Source of the DNA: Lapidilactobacillus bayanensis
Lineage (GTDB): Bacteria; Bacillota; Bacilli; Lactobacillales; Lactobacillaceae
DNA: 43,982 nt
Assembly: GCF_003946695.1 (NCBI RefSeq)
Contig: NZ_RHOX01000018.1
Span: 1-43,982, forward strand
Direction: 5' to 3'
Shown here: positions 16,868 to 25,552 of the stretch, one piece after another
Position numbering within the stretch: position 1 is the first letter of the stretch
Layout of the letters: each line of letters begins with the position of its first letter
Program-made: the position numbers and the translations under genes
Notes under the pieces: generated by a model
The model's input: the letters and a program-made list of their open reading frames with translations, nothing else
What the model was told of the DNA's origin: nothing
The model's database searches: none

Positions 16868-17055
16868 TAGAACAGACCTCCTTTAAGTCTGGTTACTGCG
16901 GATTTAGCCTCAGCAACCGTATATGTTTTGTCCGGTTCCAACGCAACTTCAAGTAAGTCACGCTGGCCACCAGTTAAATTAGTTGCAGACAACAGTTCAT
17001 CTTTTGTAAAGACTGGTTGCTGTGCTGCCTTTTTTGTTACTTTCTTTTTTGTCAC
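16867..17055 (-). CDS. Small lysine-rich protein before the sheath gene
   Basis: A 62-residue protein with a basic N-terminus (MTKKKVTKKAAQQ) and a segment DRTYTV-like (EPDKTYTVAEAKSAV) typical of short accessory proteins preceding sheath genes in PBSX-like clusters. Possibly a tail completion or sheath-assembly helper. It overlaps both flanking genes. Confidence 0.7.
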   Translation of the reverse strand: MTKKKVTKKAAQQPVFTKDELLSATNLTGGQRDLLEVALEPDKTYTVAEAKSAVTRLKGGLF

Positions 17056-17462
17056 TTTAAACCTCCGTTGAAATTTAACGTAGACTGTTTAACTCCATCA
17101 TCGCTTCCAGGCTTAACTCTAAATTCAGTGTCGAAAGTGCATTTAACAGTATCATCTTCGATGTGAATATCAAGATTCCGAATATGCGAATAGTCATCAT
17201 CAATCTTTTCGAAATAAGCAGCTAACTCTTCAGAAACTCTGTCTAATTGTTGATTGATATGATCAGCGTCGGGAAAATAAACAACTTGGTAGCTGTATTT
17301 CCGTAACTGATAACCAAAATATTGTTTGTCGACGTGTAAATTTACTCGATGAACGTAAAATGACGGGACATTAAAACCGCTTGCTTTGTTCTCTCGATAA
17401 ATTGTCATGCCCGGCCAATGATCAGCAATTGTTTTACCAATTAATTCCGTTACGTCTTCCAA
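17052..17462 (-). CDS. Tail terminator / tail-completion protein (XkdJ-like position)
   Basis: A 136-residue protein beginning MEDVTELIGKTIADHWPGMTI, with SYQVVYFPDADHINQQ, resembling the phage tail terminator family of PBSX-type phages. It would cap the tail tube before joining to the head. Order (head closure, gp10-like, this gene, sheath) supports the call. Confidence 0.78.
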   Translation of the reverse strand: MEDVTELIGKTIADHWPGMTIYRENKASGFNVPSFYVHRVNLHVDKQYFGYQLRKYSYQVVYFPDADHINQQLDRVSEELAAYFEKIDDDYSHIRNLDIHIEDDTVKCTFDTEFRVKPGSDDGVKQSTLNFNGGLK

Positions 17463-17464
17463 AA

Positions 17465-17908
17465 TTACATACCTCCAAAAATATCTTGGATTGCTTTGTC
17501 CATATCATCTTCCAGATTGGAATTAACAATCTTTTCAGTTTCATCGAGTGCTTTTTTGAACATAAAAACACCGTCAACCCAGGATGCTACCAATCTTTTT
17601 CCAATGGCCGGAACATACCTTCCTGGAGTTTGACGGTGCCCTTCTTCAACGAAGGACGCATATTCAACATTGTTAAATATTTCGACTAAGAATCTATTAC
17701 CTTGCTTCTTTGCAGGATCATGACCCCAGCCACGGCGCAATGTACCACCAGCAACTGGTGTCTTTGCCTTAGCAGATTTGATAACATAATCAGCTGCTTG
17801 TCCTAATGATTTCTCAATTCTTTGATCGAATTCATTACCCTCAACAGTCTGATGAACCTTATCTGCAAATTCAGTGAATTGATCGTAATCAATTTTGCCA
17901 AGTCCCAT
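17465..17908 (-). CDS. HK97 gp10-like / XkdI-like tail component
   Basis: A 147-residue protein with ADYVIKSAKAKTPVAGGTLRRGWGHDP, the pattern of HK97 gp10-family neck/tail proteins (AK..TPVxTGxLR.S/GW). It forms the head-tail junction. It starts two bases after the upstream stop codon. Confidence 0.88.
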   Translation of the reverse strand: MGLGKIDYDQFTEFADKVHQTVEGNEFDQRIEKSLGQAADYVIKSAKAKTPVAGGTLRRGWGHDPAKKQGNRFLVEIFNNVEYASFVEEGHRQTPGRYVPAIGKRLVASWVDGVFMFKKALDETEKIVNSNLEDDMDKAIQDIFGGM

Positions 17909-17910
17909 AG

Positions 17911-18282
17911 CTAAGCCTTCTCATCAAATAACAAGCCAACTTCTTGATGGCTTTGATAAACATATCCACGAGTTGATTGCTTATATCTAGTTTCATGATC
18001 ATGAATATCAGTCGCGATCACGTCACAACCAGCAGGAATCTGAACATCAGTATCGATGATTAAAATTGCGTCATATTTATCAGGCAAAAATTCTTTCTGA
18101 TCCTTTGTTGAAAGGCCTGATTTAGAAATCTTGGCCGGATAATCAGTTAATAATTTCTCCTCAACATCGTCGTCAGTGAACACACCATCTTTCTTTGGTG
18201 TATGGCTAATAACGGTGACTTTGACGTTGTGAAGTGTTGCTAACGCTTTGGACATCTTCTTGTAAGCTTTGTTAAGTTTCAT
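17911..18282 (-). CDS. Head closure / minor capsid protein (YqbH/XkdH-like)
   Basis: A 123-residue protein, probably the head-closure factor beneath the connector. Features: VKVTVISHTPKKDGVFTDDD and a beta-rich middle (ISKSGLSTKDQKEFLPDKYDAIL). Assignment rests on gene order and size. It overlaps the connector gene by 4 bases. Confidence 0.75.
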   Translation of the reverse strand: MKLNKAYKKMSKALATLHNVKVTVISHTPKKDGVFTDDDVEEKLLTDYPAKISKSGLSTKDQKEFLPDKYDAILIIDTDVQIPAGCDVIATDIHDHETRYKQSTRGYVYQSHQEVGLLFDEKA

Positions 18283-18668
18283 CGCGCCACCCGATAGTTA
18301 TTGAGAATTGATCGGTAATCAGAAGTAATTGTGTTGGTTGCAGAAATACTCTTATACGCCTCTTGGAATGTCATAAAGCTTACTGAAGTATCACCTTCGC
18401 TAATTGATTTGACGTCACCATCATCACCGTTAGCGGCCCTAAGAATGCCAATTTCAGCAATGACAGTTAAGGCCATTCCAACGATCGTAGTATCAAGTTC
18501 TTCTGGCAAATCATCTCTTGTTAGATGAGTGTATGAAACGATATCATTAATGACCTTTTTTATAACAAAGCCAATAATTTTATCGAGATCTTCTTTACTT
18601 TGATCACTATTCTCTGGAAGCAAAAGTTCTATCTCTTCAGTAATTATCTTTAGTCTTTCTGCATCCAT
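18279..18668 (-). CDS. Head-tail connector protein (YqbG/gp6-like)
   Basis: A 129-residue mainly helical protein (LDKIIGFVIKKVINDIVSYTHLTRDDLPEEL ... GMALTVIAEIG), the shape and pattern of gp6/gp15-type adaptor proteins that follow the major capsid gene. It would bind the portal ring after packaging. Confidence 0.85.
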   Translation of the reverse strand: MDAERLKIITEEIELLLPENSDQSKEDLDKIIGFVIKKVINDIVSYTHLTRDDLPEELDTTIVGMALTVIAEIGILRAANGDDGDVKSISEGDTSVSFMTFQEAYKSISATNTITSDYRSILNNYRVAR

Positions 18669-18675
18669 AACTCAA

Positions 18676-19689
18676 TTATTCTCCTGTTTCTCCGGTTTCA
18701 CCACTTCCACCAGCAGATGATGTGCCAATTGTATGTTGCAACCCAACAATACCGATGTTCTTAAGATCATAAACTGCCTTCCAATTTTTAGCGTTAGCTA
18801 AATCAGTGTTTGTTGGTGTCAAATAACCATCTTCACGAGCTTCATCAGTCCACTTAACCCCATAAGGTTTGAGTACAAATGCACGACGAGTATAGATGTT
18901 ATCTGTACCAGCAGCTGCTTTACGTTCCCGTTCAAATGTTGTTAATTCTGATGGCGTACCAGTGTTACGGCCGAATGAACCAGCAGCTAACAAATACGTA
19001 GTGTAAGTTCCTTCGGCTGTCGGTTTCAAAGCGTCATCAACAACGACTCGATAGCCCAAATAAGTCGGAATCTTTACATCAGCCTGAGCGGTTGGAATAA
19101 AGTCGATTAATTGTTGCTTTTGTAATTCTGTGTAAACTGCTGAATGCATTACTGTTAATGACAAGGAATCAGCGTGATCCCCTAGTAATTGTTTGGTGTC
19201 AAGAAAAGCTTTACCATCAATTCCAGCTTGAGTCACGTTCAAATGATCTTTCAATGCAGCTGTTGGGCCACTAAATACACCATTTAATGTGTTGATTAAA
19301 ATACTTTGTTCACGACGCAACCAATAATTACCAATCTTATTTAAAACGGCGCGTACTGGATCAGAGCCAGATAAAACAGCAGCCATTTCGTTAACACTCC
19401 AGCCACGGCCACGGTAAAGAACTGCAGCTGTATCTGAACTAGATGTAATTTTACCGGTTGATAACTCTTTATCACCATCACCGACTACTTCATCATCACC
19501 ATTTAAATCATTCCAGAATGGCATAGTTACCATCTTGCCACCTGCTGTGATCATCTTTGAAACACGTTCATCTGGTACTGCAACACCGGATTGAATGATT
19601 GCAGATTTTTCAGTGGAGTATTGGTCCATATATGCGTTAAATACTTCGGGTGTGATTGTATCGATCACACGAGTTAATTCGTTACTCAT
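18676..19689 (-). CDS. Major capsid protein
   Basis: Main shell protein, 337 residues. N-terminal TPEVFNAYMDQYSTEKSAIIQSGV, central RGRGWSVNEMAAVLSGSDPV and late RRAFVLKPYGVKWTDEAREDGYLTPTN segments match the coat protein family that follows gp20-type scaffolds in SPP1/PBSX-related phages. The last 13 residues (SSAGGSGETGETGE) are a flexible glycine/glutamate tail. It follows the scaffold gene with three bases between. Confidence 0.95.
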   Translation of the reverse strand: MSNELTRVIDTITPEVFNAYMDQYSTEKSAIIQSGVAVPDERVSKMITAGGKMVTMPFWNDLNGDDEVVGDGDKELSTGKITSSSDTAAVLYRGRGWSVNEMAAVLSGSDPVRAVLNKIGNYWLRREQSILINTLNGVFSGPTAALKDHLNVTQAGIDGKAFLDTKQLLGDHADSLSLTVMHSAVYTELQKQQLIDFIPTAQADVKIPTYLGYRVVVDDALKPTAEGTYTTYLLAAGSFGRNTGTPSELTTFERERKAAAGTDNIYTRRAFVLKPYGVKWTDEAREDGYLTPTNTDLANAKNWKAVYDLKNIGIVGLQHTIGTSSAGGSGETGETGE

Positions 19690-19692
19690 TTT

Positions 19693-20274
19693 TTATTCTC
19701 CTTTGTCTTTGAGCACGTCAGTTAAATTGACTTTCTCATTATTAATTGCTGCGGCAATGTCAACGCCGCCTTTACCATTACCACCTTGAGGTTGATAGTG
19801 AGCTGTCGGAGTTCCAGAAAACAAGTAAGGTTTTGATTCACGTAAAGACTTCACTTGCTCCTCTAACCCTGTTACCACGCCATTATCATCAAGCTTTACT
19901 TGTTCTTGGTCAATAAATTTAAGAAGATCTTGTACATCACGAGCACCCGTTCCTGAAAGGCCAGTCACTAATGCGGCATTCTTTTTAGTTGACGCTAATT
20001 GATTATTGAGGTTTTGAGTATCTGTATCATACTGTTTCTGCAATTCATCAAGCTTAGCCGTCAACGTTTCACTGTCGCCAGCGTTCTTTTTCAAAGATTT
20101 AATATCTTTATCACGCTGAGTAATTTGTTCTTTCAATCCATCACGCTCTGCGATTACAGATTCAAGCTCTTGTTGAGCCTTCTGGCCGGCTTGAACATCA
20201 GTGCCGTGTAATTTCATCACACTGTCAACTTGTTCATCAGTTAAGCCCAACTTTTGCAATTCTTCTCTAGTCAT
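19693..20274 (-). CDS. Capsid scaffolding protein (gp20-like)
   Basis: Internal scaffold for prohead assembly, 193 residues. It starts MTREELQKLGLTDEQVDSVMKLHG, has a long coiled coil (residues about 30-110) and ends with the core-binding NLTDVLKDKGE. This is the standard architecture of the GP20 scaffolding family. A structured RNA element precedes it (20305-20370). Confidence 0.93.
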   Translation of the reverse strand: MTREELQKLGLTDEQVDSVMKLHGTDVQAGQKAQQELESVIAERDGLKEQITQRDKDIKSLKKNAGDSETLTAKLDELQKQYDTDTQNLNNQLASTKKNAALVTGLSGTGARDVQDLLKFIDQEQVKLDDNGVVTGLEEQVKSLRESKPYLFSGTPTAHYQPQGGNGKGGVDIAAAINNEKVNLTDVLKDKGE

Positions 20275-20304
20275 ACTTAATTACCTCTTTCGTTATTTGT
20301 AACG

Positions 20305-20370
20305 CGGGACGACCGCGTTCAAGGATTTGTGCTACATGCGCTGCAGCAGCGGTCAGTTAACGTCATCCCG
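20305..20370 (-). ncRNA. Candidate structured RNA upstream of scaffold gene
   Basis: On the minus strand CGGGAT (20365-20370) pairs with GTCCCG (20305-20310), GACCGC (20349-20354) with the directly adjoining GCGGTC (20311-20316), and TGCTGCA (20342-20348) with TGTAGCA (20330-20336; one GU). The two outer stems can stack, with a 10-nt bulge. GC content is clearly above the surroundings and no frame crosses it. It lies in the gap before the scaffold start codon, so it may control translation or processing of the head mRNA. Confidence 0.5.
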
Positions 20371-20381
20371 GACGAAATAAA

Positions 20382-20501
20382 TTAACTAAGTTGAATTCTT
20401 TTTTGATTCAAACAAAAACATTTACCAAACAAATTGACTTGGAACCACGAAACAGCGTATTTGACGCCGCTCTCTTCATACTTTGTTAGATAATGATGCA
20501 T
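20382..20501 (-). CDS. Small phage head-region protein (39 aa)
   Basis: Frame starting MHHYLTKYEESGVKYAVSW and ending LNQKRIQLS, with AAGGGGGT upstream. Short proteins with the pattern YLTKY-(E/D)-E..(K/R).YAVSW.Q.N.FG..FC occur between minor head and scaffold genes of lactic phages, from memory. Function unknown. Confidence 0.7.
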   Translation of the reverse strand: MHHYLTKYEESGVKYAVSWFQVNLFGKCFCLNQKRIQLS

Positions 20502-20519
20502 CACGATACCCCCTTAAAC

Positions 20520-20699
20520 TTATTTGGTTTGCGCTAAAGCATATCCGGCTGTTGAAGTATTGTTGAACACTGCAGAACGTGTAACGCCAGTTGCTTTGCC
20601 AGTGTAATCAAACGAAAAACCAGTTGTAGTCGGTCTACAATCTATCACGTCATTAAAATGATAAGTCTGACCATTATTTGTAAATACAATTAATTCCAT
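20520..20699 (-). CDS. Hypothetical phage protein (59 aa)
   Basis: Starts MELIVFTNNGQTYHFNDVID after AGGAGGA 7 bases upstream (a longer frame to 20735 lacks such a site). Small beta-rich soluble protein of unknown function. It lies just past an intrinsic terminator (20730-20757), so its expression probably depends on readthrough. Confidence 0.65.
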   Translation of the reverse strand: MELIVFTNNGQTYHFNDVIDCRPTTTGFSFDYTGKATGVTRSAVFNNTSTAGYALAQTK

Positions 20700-20729
20700 G
20701 TGCTTTCCTCCTAATTTTGGGTATAAAAA

Positions 20730-20757
20730 AAGCACTCACCATAATTGATGAATGCTT
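20730..20757 (-). terminator. Terminator after the candidate immunity gene
   Basis: Minus-strand AAGCATTCA pairs fully with TGAGTGCTT (one GU), followed by TTTTTTTATAC. The GU pair holds only in minus-strand RNA, supporting direction. It separates the head-toxin cassette from the scaffold and capsid genes. Confidence 0.8.
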
Positions 20758-20758
20758 G

Positions 20759-20962
20759 TTAGGTTAATTTAATTGTTTTTACTTCGTTGCCCTCAAAAGT
20801 GAAGCTATAAACATCAGTCGTCATAACGAAATAATAATCAGAATGCTCATCGTCTGGCTCATCAACGACGTCAATAAAGCCACGCTCTACTTGACCATCT
20901 TTAAACCTAACCTCGACATTTTGGTGCAAATATTTCTTTCGGTAATCCAAACCATCTTTCAT
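20759..20962 (-). CDS. Small protein next to the MuF toxin domain, candidate immunity protein
   Basis: The 67-residue acidic product (MKDGLDYRKKYLHQNVEVRF ..., with DVVDEPDDEHSDYYFV) begins 12 bases past the MuF stop codon, with GGAAGTG as ribosome binding site, and is followed by a terminator. Polymorphic toxins of temperate phage MuF proteins are commonly paired with an immunity gene directly downstream; position, small size and acidity fit that. It has a small beta-barrel (SH3/LSM-like) look. The immunity role is inference from context. Confidence 0.6.
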   Translation of the reverse strand: MKDGLDYRKKYLHQNVEVRFKDGQVERGFIDVVDEPDDEHSDYYFVMTTDVYSFTFEGNEVKTIKLT

Positions 20963-20973
20963 AGTTTCACTTC

Positions 20974-22368
20974 CTAATCTAAATCTGGAAATACATGAGT
21001 GCCTTTTTTGCCATACGCAATTCTGAAACTTTTAACATGAACTAATTGACCGTTGGCATCATGAACCCAGCCTACGTATTTATTAGTGTGATGGAATTCA
21101 AAATTACGTTGCCATTTATCTTTTCGGTTCAGCTTAATTATACCATTGCCAGCATGCTGATTAACAAGGTTTTGAACGTCTATCCCGTCATCAAAAAAAC
21201 TTTTACCTTCAACATAAGAAGAACTATGGATATCATGTTTCTTTTGAAGGTTCTGATTTAATTCAAGCGGAAATTCACCAGATTTAATTCTGTTCTTAAC
21301 TGACTGTATTACTTCGTTTCTAGCCTTTTCAGCAGCTTGCTCAAGCTTGTTATTGCGACCCCTTTTCCAATCGTCAAAACTAACATTATCAACTAAACGT
21401 CCTTTTCCATCTTCGCCACGTTCCCAGCGTTTTCCAACAGGCGGATAGTTAGAAACGACTGCAGTTGTTGTACAACGACACCAAGGATGGATTGGGGGAT
21501 AATTCTCACCGTCCCGTTTGTCAGACATCTTGAACTCTCTGCCATCTAAGTGGCCACAGATATCACAAGTATGGCTTTCGAGTGTAGCCATATATTCGTA
21601 TTTCTTAATGCCATCATCTTCGTACGATTGAAACGTTGCTGTTTCAGTAACGTGAGCCATTTCAGTATGAACTAATCGATGCCAATCAACCTGCTTGAAT
21701 TTACCATATCTTTCCGCAAGCTGCTTGGCCATCTTTTTAGATCCATAACCCATGACAATACTTTCAGAGATTGATGACGTCAAAACATTAGGCAGATCAG
21801 AGTGAAGATCTTTCCAAATACGTTGACTAAAATTCTGATTCTTATACCAGGGCTTTTGAACTGCTAGCTGAATTTGTTTCTGATTGTAGCGAGAAAAGTT
21901 AGCATTAATTCCAGTTATACTTTCGTTCAAGTATGAGGTATGAAGATAAGTATCATCAAAGTTAGCCTCAAGTTCATCACCAAATCCTGCTTGAAATTGA
22001 GGAATCACTGGGGCAATCTGTTTGGCCAATTGAATTTGTAGTTGCTGTAACCTAGCTACTTGGGATTTGATATAAACGAGGTCAAGTTCTTGATCGTATC
22101 CACCTTGTTTAGCTTTCCTGATGAAATCATCAAGCTTCATTTCCCAAGTCTCACCTTTAGCAGATTTTAGGATTTGCGCTGCGGTGTTGAAATCAGTACC
22201 ACTGGTTTTAGCATATCGCTTATACCATTTAATTAGCTGCTGATTAATCGTGCTATAAATCTGATCCATTTGTTTGATAGACTCAGCTTCATAAAGCGCC
22301 GATTGACGTTCAGCAGCCTGTTTAGTTTGAAGATAACGTCTCTGCCAGTAGTCACGATTATTCATCAT
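20974..22368 (-). CDS. Minor head protein (MuF/SPP1 gp7 family) with C-terminal polymorphic toxin domain
   Basis: The 464-residue product carries an SPP1 gp7/MuF domain (about 150-320), including WHRLVHTEMAHVTETATF, the zinc-site-like SHTCDICGHLDGR and YPPIHPWCRCT. These proteins enter the head with the portal. The last ~100 residues (about 365-464) are extra: KSFFDDGIDVQNLVNQHAG, ...WVHDANGQLVHVKSFRI and AYGKKGTHVFP match the polymorphic toxin type 50 (Ntox50-like, predicted BECR-fold RNase) pattern as I remember it. It overlaps the portal gene by 11 bases. A candidate immunity gene follows at 20759-20962. Confidence 0.9.
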   Translation of the reverse strand: MMNNRDYWQRRYLQTKQAAERQSALYEAESIKQMDQIYSTINQQLIKWYKRYAKTSGTDFNTAAQILKSAKGETWEMKLDDFIRKAKQGGYDQELDLVYIKSQVARLQQLQIQLAKQIAPVIPQFQAGFGDELEANFDDTYLHTSYLNESITGINANFSRYNQKQIQLAVQKPWYKNQNFSQRIWKDLHSDLPNVLTSSISESIVMGYGSKKMAKQLAERYGKFKQVDWHRLVHTEMAHVTETATFQSYEDDGIKKYEYMATLESHTCDICGHLDGREFKMSDKRDGENYPPIHPWCRCTTTAVVSNYPPVGKRWERGEDGKGRLVDNVSFDDWKRGRNNKLEQAAEKARNEVIQSVKNRIKSGEFPLELNQNLQKKHDIHSSSYVEGKSFFDDGIDVQNLVNQHAGNGIIKLNRKDKWQRNFEFHHTNKYVGWVHDANGQLVHVKSFRIAYGKKGTHVFPDLD

Positions 22369-23803
22369 CTACCTGCTCATCATCTTTACTCTTATCTTCA
22401 TCAATGGGTGGTTGCGGTACAAAAGGATCAGGATGTTTGGCTTCATCGTCAGCATCTTTTTCTTGCTGCTCCAATTCCTCTTTCCAATCCTCAACTAATG
22501 GATTGGCTTTTGCAATAGAGGCTTTAGAAGTATGATCAGCTAATTTACTGATAATATCAGCACGCTCTGATTCGTTCTGAATACCAAACCGAGTCCAAGT
22601 TTGTTTGATCGGTTTATCTTTCAGACTAATGTCAAGATTGTCCGCAACTAATCTAATCAACTGGCTAATTGCAGGACGAAATTCAGCTTCTAGTTGGCCT
22701 GCTTTCAATTCAAGCTGACCGTATAACATCTTGATAGCAATACCAGTGATATTTGTTCCGGCTTTTAAATCGTTTGGATTAACACCTTGGCCTTGAATAA
22801 AGATGTTATTCATTGTTTCTGACAACAATTCCTTGCGGGCTTCAACTGGAATATCAATGGTTAATTTATCAAGCCCAGACTTATCATCGCCACCTTCATT
22901 CTCAAATTCAGCGAGCTTAAACTCACGAAGGTTCTGTAAAAACTCTTTTTTATTCATTCCGGAATAGTTTGTAAGGATTAAGATTACTTGCTGAACGTCC
23001 TCAACATCATTAATGAATCCGTTGTAGACAAGATCATAAGCATCAATAATTCCTTTATATTTCTGCAAGTCAGGTGATTTATCAGAATTATTGTTAAACG
23101 GTATAAATGGAACAACTCCAAAATCGTGGTTCATTGTAGCCACTTGATCAAGTTGATCAGAATTCACGCTATCAATGAGCCTTACGCTCTGGTTATAGAC
23201 CATCTCAGCATACGTTGAGCCTTGCTTGCGCTTAAAGAACGTGGCTTCCTTATCAGTCCAATACTCATCATAAATATAAGTTTGACCATCATTGGGATCT
23301 AGCTGCTCATATGTGCGACGTACTGCCAATAATTCATTAGTCAAAGTTGATTTATAAATTGGCGTGATTTCATTGGCTGGAACAACTGCATATTTAAATT
23401 TATTTTCTTCAATCCATACATGAAGCCAACCCGTTCCGGCCAATGATGCTTCAACAATTAATCTATAGATAATTTTCAACCATTCATCGCCCAAGGCATT
23501 CATTACCTTCTCATTGGTTTTATCATCACCCAAATCAAGAACCGGTGGCTTACTACCTACATAAGCCGCTTTCTGGTCAACAAGAATCTGGTGAAAATTG
23601 GAGCTGACTCTACTGTCATGCTTATGCAGTGGATCATCAGGTTTCTCTTTCTCCTGGTCAGCTTTACTTTTTTGGCTTCGATTTGGCAAAACGATATCAT
23701 TCATGTTCCGATAGTACCGAAGTGATTCACGGTAACGATGATCATTATCGACTAACGCTGAATCTGTTTGTTCAAATACCTTCTTAGCTTGTTCAAGATC
23801 CAT
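22358..23803 (-). CDS. Portal protein (SPP1 Gp6-like)
   Basis: Dodecameric ring through which DNA is packaged, 481 residues. Family features include RYRESLRYYRNMNDI near the start, SSNFHQILVDQKAAYVGSKPP, the AGTGWLHVWIEENKFKY segment and VPFIPFNNNSDKSPDLQKYK. The C-terminus is acidic (DEDKSKDDEQVDDE). It lies 8 bases after terL and overlaps the MuF gene. Confidence 0.95.
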   Translation of the reverse strand: MDLEQAKKVFEQTDSALVDNDHRYRESLRYYRNMNDIVLPNRSQKSKADQEKEKPDDPLHKHDSRVSSNFHQILVDQKAAYVGSKPPVLDLGDDKTNEKVMNALGDEWLKIIYRLIVEASLAGTGWLHVWIEENKFKYAVVPANEITPIYKSTLTNELLAVRRTYEQLDPNDGQTYIYDEYWTDKEATFFKRKQGSTYAEMVYNQSVRLIDSVNSDQLDQVATMNHDFGVVPFIPFNNNSDKSPDLQKYKGIIDAYDLVYNGFINDVEDVQQVILILTNYSGMNKKEFLQNLREFKLAEFENEGGDDKSGLDKLTIDIPVEARKELLSETMNNIFIQGQGVNPNDLKAGTNITGIAIKMLYGQLELKAGQLEAEFRPAISQLIRLVADNLDISLKDKPIKQTWTRFGIQNESERADIISKLADHTSKASIAKANPLVEDWKEELEQQEKDADDEAKHPDPFVPQPPIDEDKSKDDEQVDDE

Positions 23804-23811
23804 TTAAATTC

Positions 23812-25095
23812 TCACTTCCCCCAAAATTGACTATGTCTATTTCTTGGCTCAATTACTGTTGAATACATGTACCTATCAGCGTCAAGCCCGTGATCGTTTT
23901 GTTTAACTGGCTTATCCTCGCCACGATCAGCTGCTTTGGCATCCCAAATGTAAGAATGAATTTCTCGCAGAGTATTAACTGATTTTGAACTCCACTTCAT
24001 TACACCGTCGGACATTGCTGACATCATTCCACGAATGCCATCTAAAACCTTGTTTTTGGCGTTTTTAACGTTGAACCCATGCTGTTTTAACTCTGTCTTA
24101 AAAGACTTCGCAGACGGGTCGAGAATGACTCTGACAGTGTCTTTAGATAAATGATTATCTTCATAGAACTTCTCAAGATCATCAGCATACTCTGAATCAG
24201 TTCGTTGAATTTGGCTTTCACGTCCAGAATAGTAATACTCGCCAGTGTTATACCAGGTATCTTTATACAGGCTCCATAGTTTAAACGCAGTGGCGTTCAT
24301 AGTACCGTAGTCAATGCTGACCCACTGCTCATCAAATTTAGTGCCATCAGGTAAATCAACCACCATAGTTTCCTGGTCAAAGTTGGAATAAATCACACCC
24401 TCGGCCATAACCCATAGGCCTTGAATATATCTCTGATAGAAAACTCCACTATACATTCGCTTGTAGCGCTCAATTGTTCGTTGTGTTAAAGAGGGATTAT
24501 CACTCATCATGAAGTGTAAATGAACTGCACGCTTAGCTTCTAACTGATCTATCCATTCAAGTTTGAACCAATGATAAGGGCCAGCAGGATTGCAGTTAAA
24601 CCAAAACTTACCGCCATCAACAGATACACGTGATGTTGCCTGATTAACAAATGATTCAGGCATTAATGCAACTTCATCAAAAAAGAACCCAGCAGCTGTA
24701 ATACCCTGCACCAGGTCCTGTGATGATTCATCTTTACCACCAAACAAAAAGTAATAGTTAGTTACACCATGCTTGCTGATTTCCAGCATGTTCTCTGTCC
24801 GATGATCAATAACTTGATATTTTCGGCCTAACAACATTTTCTTTAACGGCCGGATAACGTTTCTTCTTAACGAGCCTATCGTCTTACCGGCGATACCGAA
24901 CTGCTGATCATTGAATTCTTCCATTGACCAAATAATATATGACAACGACATAACTGAGGTCTTACCAGCACGAACAGAACCGTCAGCAATAATTGCATCG
25001 TTATCTTTGGTCTCCGGATAACGCCACCAGGTGAGGACTTGCAACTGTTTCTTTGAGAATTTCTTGAAGTGAAAAACAACGTTAGTCCTCTTCAT
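23812..25095 (-). CDS. terL: Terminase large subunit
   Basis: Packaging motor ATPase and nuclease. I place the start at ATG 25095 (MKRTNVVFHFKKFSKKQLQV), preceded by GGAGTG; a longer frame to 25248 lies inside terS and is unlikely. In the 427-residue form: Walker A GSVRAGKT at 39-46, Walker B FFFDEV with Asp140-Glu141, and the RNase H-like nuclease with Asp262 (SIDYGT) and Asp326 (VILDPSAKS). It overlaps terS by 14 bases. Confidence 0.95.
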   Translation of the reverse strand: MKRTNVVFHFKKFSKKQLQVLTWWRYPETKDNDAIIADGSVRAGKTSVMSLSYIIWSMEEFNDQQFGIAGKTIGSLRRNVIRPLKKMLLGRKYQVIDHRTENMLEISKHGVTNYYFLFGGKDESSQDLVQGITAAGFFFDEVALMPESFVNQATSRVSVDGGKFWFNCNPAGPYHWFKLEWIDQLEAKRAVHLHFMMSDNPSLTQRTIERYKRMYSGVFYQRYIQGLWVMAEGVIYSNFDQETMVVDLPDGTKFDEQWVSIDYGTMNATAFKLWSLYKDTWYNTGEYYYSGRESQIQRTDSEYADDLEKFYEDNHLSKDTVRVILDPSAKSFKTELKQHGFNVKNAKNKVLDGIRGMMSAMSDGVMKWSSKSVNTLREIHSYIWDAKAADRGEDKPVKQNDHGLDADRYMYSTVIEPRNRHSQFWGK

Positions 25096-25507
25096 TATTA
25101 TCACTCCAAGCACTCTTAGCAGCTTCGTTGATCGCTTCCATAAAGCCGTCATCTTCATCTTGAATATCATCAATTTCGAGATTATCCAAACTGGCTTTAT
25201 CAATAATGTATTGTGCGGCATTATACCTGACCATTTCAGATCTCGCACTCAATAAATCACGCATGGTCAAAATGGCTTCTGATACTAAATCATGGAGCAT
25301 ATACTGGTTATATTCGTTTTGAGCACGAACAAATTTTTCAGTTGACTTCCAAGCCGAAATAGTTTGTGGAGCAACCTTAACTTTTTCTGCAATGTCTGTT
25401 TGTTTCATGTGAGCAAACAACAACATTACCGTCATTTGTTGCCTTTTGGGTAACGAATAGAAAGTGCTCAAACTTCTTATTTTTTCTGATTTCACATAAA
25501 CCACCAC
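25082..25507 (-). CDS. terS: Terminase small subunit
   Basis: DNA-recognition subunit of packaging. The 141-residue product has an N-terminal helix-turn-helix (about 30-58: FAHMKQTDIAEKVKVAPQTISAW) and an acidic C-terminus that would contact TerL. GGAGG lies close to several in-frame GTG codons (25507, 25504, 25495), so the exact start is uncertain. A terminator stands between it and the late leader. Confidence 0.88.
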   Translation of the reverse strand: MVVYVKSEKIRSLSTFYSLPKRQQMTVMLLFAHMKQTDIAEKVKVAPQTISAWKSTEKFVRAQNEYNQYMLHDLVSEAILTMRDLLSARSEMVRYNAAQYIIDKASLDNLEIDDIQDEDDGFMEAINEAAKSAWSDNNEED

Positions 25508-25530
25508 ACCTCCAAATTTAGAGTATAAAA

Positions 25531-25552
25531 AAAGACATCCAAAGATGTCTTT
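25531..25552 (-). terminator. Terminator upstream of terS
   Basis: AAAGACATC-TTTG-GATGTCTTT on the minus strand, followed by TTTTATAC. It closes the cassette at 25551-26300 and means late transcription must pass it to reach terS. Confidence 0.88.

Noticed and set aside
23812-25248. Longer TerL start at 25248
   Set aside because: The extra 51 codons lie inside terS in another frame; ATG 25095 has a ribosome site and starts the conserved region.
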